64,000 bases of DNA, from NCBI GenBank assembly GCA_964035545.1, contig OZ037769.1:3069001-3133000 (forward strand), written 5' to 3'. The position numbers and the translations under genes were made by a program. The notes beneath the pieces were generated by a model. The model saw only the letters and a program-made list of their open reading frames with translations. It searched no databases and was not told where the DNA came from. Below, piece after piece: positions 22,101 through 32,100 of the stretch. How positions within the stretch are numbered: the stretch's first letter is position 1; every line of letters starts with the position of its first letter. Source of the stretch: Bugula neritina (taxonomy: Eukaryota; Bryozoa; Gymnolaemata; Cheilostomatida; Bugulidae).

Positions 22101-25100
22101 GTTAGAGCAAAGGAATAAGGAAAATATGACGCCATTAAACTTCCGAACGATGTTAGCCAGAGGTTCTGCGGATACAAGGGAATACGTAGAGGCTGCGTTT
22201 ATGAGATACACACCTTCTGTCCCCCACAAGAGGCCAATACAGAAACCATGATAAATACAAGCAGGCAAAGTTGTGTAATAAGACATGTAAAACATGCTTA
22301 AAGGAAACACTATGAAGCCCGATGTTGCTAGAGCTAGTGTCCATTTGGGCCTTATTTTCGATATAATCGGGTTAGCGCATACCCCTCCAAACCAGGTGAG
22401 AGAGAATATGAGACCAAAGCAAAGTAAGGACAGCCGTTTGTCGTCTCCCAGACTACTGATTGAACTGCGGATACCAAATGAGCTCGAAAATAACAACAGA
22501 AATGAAATTCCCAGACACCAGACACGTTTGTAGCAATCTCGCTTTGTGGCTTTTATATGGTCAACAGAGAAAAGGCTTTCGTGGCGCGTGGAGTCTTTAG
22601 CTATCATACGAGCTGCCTCGGCCAAAGGTAGTCGACCTTCCAAGGTGTCTATGTACTCCGGGTTGTCAAATATGTCCTCATCAGATTCCTCTTCAATGGC
22701 AGCCGGGGTTTTCTTACTTGACACTTCTTCATAGAGGTCAAGGTAACTTTTACTAGCCAGCAAGAGAGACGAACCCAAAGCAGAACCTATGATACATGTA
22801 TATTATATTCAGTAATGTTTAGACAGCAAAACTGGGAGTAGGTGGGAACATATTATTTATTTATCTATATAATTTCTTGTTACTGAAGTACTAATGTATA
22901 TAAACAGTTGAATACAAGTATACTATGTATAACTATTCTTTCAGAGAATTTAGATCGTCTATATATAAGAGTTTACAGTCTCCACTTGGGTATGAAGAAG
23001 TGAATTACTTTTCAAGTAGTGCTACTAGCACAGTTCTGATCTTAACCAACAATCTTATATTTATGACTGCTACGCAAGTGTAAACCTGGGTTAGAACGTA
23101 AAAACCTAAGTTATAAACAACTGGTATTAAATAGCCACATTCTTTACATTTCTGGTTTATATAAATATATAGCTTTGAGCCAAAACAACACTAAAGACAT
23201 ACCGGGTTCGGATAGCCACGCCACATTACTTTGTGAACCAGATATAAGATCATGGGCTAGATGAGACAGTGCTGACAAGTTTCCAATTGATGCATTATCT
23301 TGCAGAGTTTGGGAGTCAGAATGATGGGCACTGAGGCTACAATCCAGCTCATCTTCATCATGTACAGATTCTATGCGAAATCGGTGGGATAAATCTAAAA
23401 CAAAGTAAGAAAAATGGTCAATTTGGCTACATAGCTAGTTGACCTAACATAAAATAACACAAAATGGTAAACTATTTGAATGGATAATATGACATTTTTA
23501 TTAAGCTATGGCAGAGATAATGAATATTATATTTAGTGATGACTTAGAATACAGAGGTAAAGACAAAAACTTTTTTTAGCAAAATTTAGAGCTAGGTCAT
23601 GATTTAACAAAGGAAGTTGCCCACTCATTAATCAAAACAGTAATTAGAAATCCGGTCTCAACACAAACTGGTATTGATAAACATGGGTATATTACATGGG
23701 GAGATAACTCATTACACAAAGTGATGACTCGTTGCATGATGACTCATTCTATGGAGAGATGACTCATTGCAGGGGGTGATGACTCAAGTAGGAGATGAAA
23801 TATATTCCTGTGTAAATATTGAAACTCTGCCAAAGATGTAAATTCTTAAGAATTGAAATTGAACCGGTATATGTTATATATTATGATTTATGGAAAATTT
23901 TAACAACTTTCCACCAAATGCGCTACTGCATCACCATTAATAGACGCAACTTTCTACACAACTTCTTTGAAATTATATTTCTTGGTTTGGAAAGCAAGTA
24001 GATCTAGCCTCTGTGTCAATATGTTCCAGACTACATACATTTGTATAAATGGGTTTGACAAGATATTAATTAAATTACACACAGTAGATATACTATACAA
24101 ACAGACAGAACACAAAACAACGTTAGTAATATAGTTAAAAGACCAGAAAGAATATCGGACCAGAGACAAGAATAATCTCACCAAGCTCCTGACAGCTGTG
24201 TAATACACCGTCTGCTGTCGTAACAGATATATCTGTCATAAGAATAGCACATAGAATTAAACAAATCAGAAGCTAAATCATGAAATTGAATACAAAAATA
24301 GAATTCTTGGTGTAATTTTTGCAGGTTAGACTCTTTATGTAGTTGAACTCCCAAAGGATTTTTCAATCGCATATACTGCAGCCAAAAGAATAACTATAAA
24401 TTACCTGGGAATTTATATATTACAGCTACTTGTAGTAGATCAGTTGGGCATGCCCAGGTCTGTTCCCACAAAAGAAATTGTTCTCATTAAATAAGCTCAT
24501 ATGACTTAAGGTTGGGTAGCCTCATAAGGCACTAGTTGGCCATGCATATACAGTAGCATTCTCACACATTGCACTACAGTACTTATACCGTGAACTGTTG
24601 TTCAAACTGATGTTTTTAGAAAATTAGTCTACATTTACCTTTGTTCTATAATCAGCTAAGAATAATATGCTCAACTTACACAAAAGATTTGCTAAATTAT
24701 TGCAAGGTTGGAAACACCCAGTTCATGCACACAGCTGGACTTTGAACTAGTGTTATGGCGTAACACATCAATAAGTTGTATAAAAATCAATAATTTTATT
24801 ACACATTATGTAAACACCAAAAGAGAATGGATAGTATTTATACATCAGCTGACTATAATTATGAATGTTGATCCACGCAGAAACACGCTGAGCAGAGTAA
24901 TCATAGTCATTGCAATGATTTAGGGGTAACCCCACGTTCAACACTCGGTCAGACTGCCTAATATGCAACTCAGTGTAATTATATTATATACACTGCATGT
25001 GCAGTATCATTTATAGCACTAGTTTCAGTAAATTCTTGTAGCATGGTGTGAAACATAGCAGTCATTCTTCAAACGAAAGCATCAAAAGTTAAAAACCCAA

Positions 25101-25882
25101 GCTAAGAAAAAAATTACATTTCAAAACTTTATGATCTGTAACACTATTATTGATAGTGTCACATGTTTAGCTTTAACCATATTGTCTTAGTTCTATAGTG
25201 CTGATATGCAAGGGTGGCACAGTTGGCAAAACACATGCAATTATCAACCAAGATGTTGTGGGTTCGGATCCCAGCTACACCATATCTGACACTAAAACTA
25301 ACCCTACTGGGTCTATTCGGATTAGGAACTAAACATCACCGCTGCCCTTGTAAGGGTTCGGAGGTTAATGGAGACCTCCAGCCCTGTAGAATAAGTTCTC
25401 ATGAGAACTTTAGGCCGTTAGGGAAAATTAATTCCGTACATAAGCTATGAAGAACTATATCCTAGACAATAAAACTATTGAGGTAGATAGCCAAGTTAGA
25501 CTGTTGCTGTTATGATTGCTGGAGCTGTTGTAGTGACTCCATTAATCAGCAAAGCCACATCATGTCCTGTGAAAATGAAGTTAGCGCCTCAAATAAGCTA
25601 AAACCTGTGCATCTAAGGAACTTTTAGCTAGATTTCTCATATCAAATTTACGCTTCTTGGATTATAGCCATTTAGGTACAACAGTGGAGAAATTTTAATA
25701 GCCCGAGTTCTTTAATTTGGAACTAGAAATTAAATCTAGTGCTAAAACAGGAGACTTTATGAAGGTCCAAGGTTGCTCATAACTCAAATAATAATACGTT
25801 GCATTACTGATTCAGTATACTTACAGGGTGTTGGGGGTGAGCTTATGGGAGCCGAGCTATCTTCCTGGTCTGCGGGCTCCAT
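19109..25882 (-). CDS. UNC93-like MFS membrane protein, 7 exons
   Basis: Member of the UNC93 branch of the major facilitator fold: multi-pass proteins that act as K+-channel regulators or trafficking partners (UNC-93, UNC93A/B1). Exons: 25882-25825, 23394-23203, 22786-21768, 21445-21299, 20636-20501, 20136-20002, 19323-19109. All phases match and the total is 633 residues. The first roughly 170 residues are hydrophilic and acidic (for example EEESDEDIFDNPEYIDTLEG), a long N-terminal cytosolic tail. The membrane part starts at VWCLGISFLLLFSSSFGIRS and keeps family features such as IGLLWGTEGVYLINAASTY, CSNIVGNLMSTLILG, GLQNTTIIADYNA, SFVSCSYGIDKIGYVVTA and IWGLTDSNILTQIN. A polar loop of about 80 residues with N-x-S/T sites (NGS, NST) near exon 3 residues 240-310 probably faces the lumen. 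It is closest to UNC93A rather than MFSD11 by these motifs, but I give no gene symbol. Intron 1 carries a SINE and intron 2 a short TGACTCA repeat. Confidence 0.9.
23722..23790. promoter_or_regulatory. Array of TGACTCA (AP-1-type) motifs
   Basis: TGACTCA occurs at 23740, 23760 and 23780, exactly 20 bp apart, with a near match TGACTCG at 23725. The heptamer is the AP-1/bZIP TRE consensus. It lies in the first large intron region of the UNC93-like gene (between exons 1 and 2). It may be an enhancer or just a degenerate 20-bp tandem repeat. Function is not shown. Confidence 0.35.
25208..25450 (+). mobile_element. tRNA-derived SINE
   Basis: The 5' part resembles a tRNA gene: an A-box-like TGGCACAGTTGGC near 25214 and a B-box GGGTTCGGATCCCAG near 25259, at tRNA-like spacing. 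The acceptor stem does not pair well, so it is not a functional tRNA. A non-tRNA body of about 160 bp follows, with a hairpin-prone segment (aagttctcatgagaactt) and the end ttaattccgtacataagc. It lies in intron 1 of the UNC93-like gene, on the opposite strand. Confidence 0.75.
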
Positions 25883-26249
25883 AGTTATCAGACTAGAGTA
25901 AAACTCAGGCTACAGAGCTAAAGTAGAGAGACATAGAGCTTAGTTTGCTGAAGTGTTTTAATTTCGTATCTAGAAGCTTCTACCTAAATGAATCGGTTTA
26001 CAAAAATATATGAGAATGTTGCTAGGAGTATAAAATTATTTCAATATATTTCAAGTTCAAAAACATGCAATGAAGTTTACAAGAATAATTGCAATTTTCA
26101 AACAAGTAACACCTCACTTACATTGAAAATATCACCAAAAATCCATATAACTAAAAATATAAGAAACTATGTGGAAATCACAAGCATATGTACACGAACC
26201 TCAATTGGTTAAAGATGGCGTATTAGCTTGTCCATTGCCAGCTTGTATC

Positions 26250-27286
26250 ATGGCTGGAAATAACCTTGAACCTCTCACAGTAATGTCGTCCAACCTTTCC
26301 AAACTCGAATCTCTCCTTGGAAACAAGACCTGGTCACTAGCTGACCTCATGCCTTCCGATTTAGAGCAGCTGTCAGGGTGAGCGAGGTTACTTATACTGT
26401 GGCATATACTGTAGTATACACTGTAGTATGAGTGTATGACGTAATGTAATACAAACAAGAAATAATCAATAGAGGCTATTGCACGGCATAACTTAAGACT
26501 ACTACACTAAGTTCAATGGAGTGTTAATGAAATTTTAATAACAAATGAAGCAGTGGCTAAATGGGCTTATGTTATTACTATGACCAATTTACTAAATATT
26601 ATTATAATGACTAAGCTTTCAAGTTTTACTATTTGAAAATAACAAATGATTCTAAAGCAAATTTTTCACATGACGAATGGTTGTGTAGAAACTAGCCATT
26701 ACTGGTTTTTGCTAAAATCTCTCAAATAAATAATATAACAAGATCTCTTTAGAGTTTGGAATAGACCCTTTAAATGCTTGTTGCTTTTTAAGTACTATAT
26801 ATGAAACAAGGTTGACAGGCTTTTAGCCTCTATGCCTAGAAACCTATGGACAGTAAATTACTCAAAGAAATTTACATCACAAGTTTAAAAACCTCTAAGA
26901 AAAAAGACATAATGATAAGAAAAAACAGTAAGGATAAAATAGCAGCAGAATATAATAACTGTCAACCTTTTGGCTCGCATATATTGATAATGCTTTACAT
27001 TTTTGTAACTTCATTTTTACCTTGAGTTGATGAATTACGCTTAAGTTATTATCATGATTAACTTATTATTAAGGGGTTTATTTGTTTATTGTTGATTGCC
27101 TATTAGTTATGGCACATCGCACCATGCCTACCCATACCACCACGAGCCATGCTCATGCAGGCTATATAAACAGTTGCATGCAACACCTGTTTGATCGAGA
27201 GTCTAACAACAGGATTGCATCAGGAAAAAACTCGATATTATCTGGGCAGTTTGCCAAACAGTTCAATAGTGCATTAGGTAATAATG
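26250..27286 (+). CDS. Weak candidate gene, two possible exons
   Basis: An open stretch from the ATG at 26250 (MAGNNLEPLTVMSSNLSKLE...) ends at a good donor (gtgagc, after 26379). A second open stretch at about 27105-27286 ends at a gtaata donor. The frame that is open in the second block fits the first only if a weak internal acceptor near 27145 is used. The protein is not recognised and no third exon was found. Its position suggests divergent transcription from the UNC93-like promoter (start codons 370 bp apart). It could be a non-coding transcript or no gene at all. Confidence 0.25.
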
Positions 27287-27299
27287 TAGGACAAATTAT

Positions 27300-28560
27300 A
27301 AAAATATACTAAGTTGGAATTTCCAAATAAACAGCGCAGAAGATTTCGAACAAGTAGTAAGTTTTAAGTACTATGAAACTCACCTTGATGACTCAGTCAC
27401 AAAATACAAGTCTTATAATCTTCAAGTTGCAAGAATCACTTGTTATATACAGTTTTGACCTAGCTAGCTGATGTCCATCCATTTAGAATTTCTGCAGACT
27501 GTTCGGTATTTAGTTAGACCATAAAAATCAGGCAATACTGCCACAGCTACCACAATTTACCACGCTGTATTACCATGGTAACAATCTTCTACTGCTAGAA
27601 ACATTTACTACAGCACTTTACTACAACTTTAAGATTTCGGAAGTGACGCAGGTTAAGAAAGACTACAGTCATTGTATTCAAACCAGATGAGTAGGAAAAT
27701 CATATAAAAACAGTTTAAACTTTAAACTAGCATTTAAAAAATCGTAAAACAAAAACTATAAATTCTACTTTGTACAAAATATAAGTTTTACAATATTACA
27801 ATATAATGATATCGAAAAAGAAATTATAAAATGTATTTAAAAGTAAAAGAAAAACATTAGTTCACCTTAAATAAATATCTAACAAAGTAAAAGGACTATT
27901 AGCTCATGAATACTGTGTATAAAATTTCTAATTCAAGATGGAGGAGTAAAAAGTACGACATAAATATAAATTACTCTCACTTAATGCTGAGTCAACTAAG
28001 TCACTTTGCACAGCCAGTAGGTTAATTAATGACTATTTTCAAGAATAATGCGTCTCAGATCTACAAACACAGTTGTCCGCTAGAGTGTTGGTAGCAGAGC
28101 ATTGATCTCTAGTATCTAATTAGGGAGGCAATGTACAAACTATATAATTATAAAAACTAACCTCTTCTACACCAAAAAATCTGCCTGCCGCTTCAAGTCG
28201 GCATTCTATATAGCCTAAGCTCTACTCTACTCGACCAAGTTCATTGTATAATCTATATGAGATAAACTCCTCTTACTTCATGGCTCTACTGGAGCCCAGT
28301 CTATTTAGTTCTGCAACTCTTCAACAACTGAAAGACACGACCAGATTGAATGCACTATAATAACGCACTGTCTAGTGCTACGTACACCAGAGTTTATTCT
28401 ATGAGGTGTCCAGAGTAGAATCTGTTTTCTGTACGGCTGTGGGTAGAAGGGGCATCCATAGCTGTACACCCAGGGATTCCCTATGACTGAAGTTGTACTT
28501 CGAAGGAACTACAAGAATATACCAGAAACACATGTGTGGGCACCATGAACATATCCTGTA
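27300..28560. other. Gene-free spacer
   Basis: AT-rich sequence without a supportable exon, between the weak candidate gene and the 34-bp minisatellite. It should contain sequence downstream of the Kelch gene, whose stop codon is at 29103. Confidence 0.5.
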
Positions 28561-28565
28561 CTTCA

Positions 28566-28982
28566 TACAGTATATTGTATGTATAGTCTGAGTAGAGTAT
28601 ACAGTATATTGCATGTATAGTCTGAGTAGAGTATACAGTATATTGCATGTATAGTCTGAGTAGAGTATATTGTATATTGTATGTATAGTCTGAGTATTGT
28701 ATACAGTATAATACTGTATAGTCTGAGTAGAGTATACAGTATATTGTATGTATAGTATGAGTAGAGTATACAGTACATTGCATGTATAGTCTGAGTAGAG
28801 TATACAGTATATTGTATGTATAGTCTGGGTATAGTATACAGTATATTGTATGTATAGTCTGAGTAGAGTATACAGTATATTGAATGTATAGTCTGGGTAT
28901 AGTATACAGTATATTGTATGTATAGTCTGAGTAGAGTATACAGTATATTGAATGTATAGTCTGAGTATAGTATACAGAATAA
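28566..28982. repeat. 34-bp minisatellite
   Basis: About 12 copies of a 34-bp unit (gtatgtatagtctgagtaga + gtatacagtatatt), with few differences. The reverse strand of the unit lacks stop codons in any frame, so all three minus frames are open across the array and code for Tyr/Thr/Ile-rich peptides. These are unlikely to be proteins. The array lies 120 bp beyond the stop codon of the Kelch gene and may fall in its 3' UTR. Confidence 0.93.
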
Positions 28983-29102
28983 TACTGACAGACAGTATAG
29001 TCAAAACATGCTTGGTGTTTAGATACAAAGCATTGAGAAAGCAAACACTAAAGAGAGAGAAGAATTTTATAATTTATAAATTACAATACAATATGGTGAG
29101 CT

Positions 29103-32100
29103 CTAACCGTTCAATTTTTGTGCAAATTCAGATTTTTCTTTCTCAGGATCTTTGTCCAAGTTCAACATGATACACACAGTCTTTGTCTCATGCAAGACAA
29201 TGATCACCTGGGTAGGGACGAGGCAGCATACGCCCATGATTCTCGCATTCGCCAAGGCATCATGGAACTCTGCAATGAATGTCAACAATAAAATCAATTA
29301 TACCACTACACTTCTATCTACCTAACAGTATACAGTATATATACCTAACAGTATACAGTATATAGTGCCTAGCAATGTATAGCACAGTATAATGAATACC
29401 TTTGTACAGGGTCCACTGCTCTGTTGCAATGTCAAACACTTCTATGGAGTTGGATTGTCCCCCCACGATGAAAATTCTGCCATTATGAGCCAACATTGTA
29501 TGTTTCTTCCTCGACATATGCATAGACGGGAGTCGTCTTACATGCAGAGTTCCGGGGTTGGTGACATCATGCATGTATTGCAGCATCGACTTGGAAGTGT
29601 AGGCACCGGAGTGCTAGATCATAGAAGGTGTATAGAATATATATTATATCCATTTTAACTTACTTCTCTTGACATATAATATTTAAAGTTTAAACTATCT
29701 ACCCTGACATATAATATATACTTCAACTTATCTACCCTGACATATAATATATACTTCAACTCATCTACCTAGACATATACATCATGTGACACACCATAGT
29801 TTACCTCTCACCACAAACAGACTTACCCCTCCGGACACGTATATACTGTGTCCATAGGTGGTGGTGGCGTGTTTGTGAGACTGTACGTGTCCATTAGGTA
29901 GGTAGTACTTCTTCCACTCGTTAGTAACAAAGCTGTACACTTCATACGTCATGGACTCCTCTATAAACAGGAAATGGAAATAGAAGTTTTCTCACTTCTA
30001 CGGTCCAACTACCCAGGCAATTTTAACACAGTTTTCAACAGTGATGCTACACTACATTGACTCAATCTAAATTTCTTATTTAACAGTAGGCATGGTAGGA
30101 CGCCCAAAGCATAGATGGCATGGTACTATCAGAAAATACCTCCAATCCTGTTCCCTCAACGAAGAGGACGCTCAGGACAGGGTTAGGTGGAGAAGCCTAA
30201 TTGAGCTAGGCCTCTGGCAGCCACCCGCTGCCCGAACAAGACAAAGCGGAGATAGATGAGAATGGTAGGAAAAGCATGAACTTTTTAAGATTTAAAAAAT
30301 TAAAGTAATTGACATGTAATTATAAAGTAATAGTAAAAATCAATTACTTGAGAACATGTAATCAATTCAAACCAATTACAATTACCCAACCTTAGAACAT
30401 TGGCAGCAGAAGGAAACACGCTGCCAACACAGGAACTAGGTCATATAATACCTGATTCATCATATCCTCCCAGAGCAAACATCTGGCAGTCAACAACTTC
30501 TAAGTCAAACTCCTGTCTAGCCTCGTGCATGCTGGCAATCTCCAGCCACGTATCGGTGCGCGGATCATACCTGCCCATGTTAGAACAAACTCTAGTCTCT
30601 TAGATTGAGGTCTACTTAACTTAAACTCACGAAATACACAATTTTATACCTAAAGTTATCAGGTAGTATAATGAGAAAACAAAGAGCTATCATCTAACTG
30701 AGGTAACTATAGCGACAAGATATTTGTAAATTAATTGTGCAGATTTTAGGTGAGATTGAATAAAAAACTTTCCCAACAATCTTTGAACTTGATATATGCA
30801 AAAGCTACAATATATACAGACCCATATTTGTTATAAGAAATTTTAATTTGAATCTGTAAATACATAAAAAGAGGACAACTCTTGAAAATGTATAACATGA
30901 ACTATAATGAAGCAACAGAGTAAAGATAAAGTCACATCAAGTCAAGGAGTGTAAAAGATTAATTCAAGTCAAAACATTTACAAACCTCAGTTAACTAGTA
31001 CTCGAGTAGTAGTCAAGCAACACGACTTGAATCCAGTTTAAAAAATAAATTAAAAATTAAAAAATATACTTTACCTGAAGCAACGAGCTGATGAAATGGA
31101 ATACGATGCTTTATCGTGAACTCCCCCGCATGCGTACAGGAAGTTGTTGAATACGCACAACGAAGGAGCAACCAAGTAACGAGGAGGCTTCCTTAAATCA
31201 ATAGCAGCCTGAGATGATAGTTTCTGGCTTGTACTAAACAGCGGGTATGCCATGAAGTACCCGTAAGTTTGAAGCATAACCATACATATGATGTTAGCAT
31301 GTCTCACCTACAAATATTTGTGTATCACACGAGCTTACAACACATATTTTTAATCATACAAATTTTCTAATAAAGTATTGCAACTAAAAGACTTAAAAAG
31401 CTTACAGCCACAATCCCTGTGAGAACCCCTGAAGAAAAGGGTTTTTGCTAAATTGGGCTAAGGATTTATTCAGATGAGGCACAGGAGCAATTAGAACTGG
31501 ATGCTCTTCCTAACATCACCAATGGCCTTTGTCGGGCTCAAACCCATATGACTTTGTGCTTACTAGGCAAACACTCTAACCTCCAGACCCCGGCTGCAAC
31601 TAGATCAAGTAAAATAGCCCTAGTTTGAATATCATACCTATGCACATGCTACAGAAAAAATATCACCTGCGTGCGTGAAGTCTGTAAAATAGGTCTTTTT
31701 ATGGTGACTATGTGGTAGTCTTTGGCTTCAGTTAGTATTTCATTGCATCCCCTAGTCTTCATCAGTTCCACTTCGCTTATATGGTTGACGAGATCTTCAC
31801 CTGCCAATTAGGAAAGAAAACAATTACCAAGAAAAGGAAGACAACTACCAAAATAGAATACAGCTACTAAAAAGGAAGACAACTACCAAAATAGAATACA
31901 GCTACTAAAAAGGAATACGACTACAGAAAAGGAATACAGCACTAAAAGGAAGACGACTACCAAAAAGTTTCTCTATATACTGATTTAGAATAATGTAAGT
32001 CTGATGGACATTGTTAAAACTAGGAACACAGTAAAAGAGAAACTGCCGTCACCAATGAACTTTAAAGAATTCAAATGACTGACTAAGTACAACATGTGTC

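Noticed and set aside
25211-25283. A possible tRNA gene
   Set aside because: A- and B-boxes are present, but the acceptor stem does not pair and the unit continues into a SINE body.
28399-29044. Overlapping Tyr/Thr/Ile-rich reading frames up to 209 codons
   Set aside because: They come from the 34-bp minisatellite, which has no stops on that strand in any frame. There are no splice signals and no homology.
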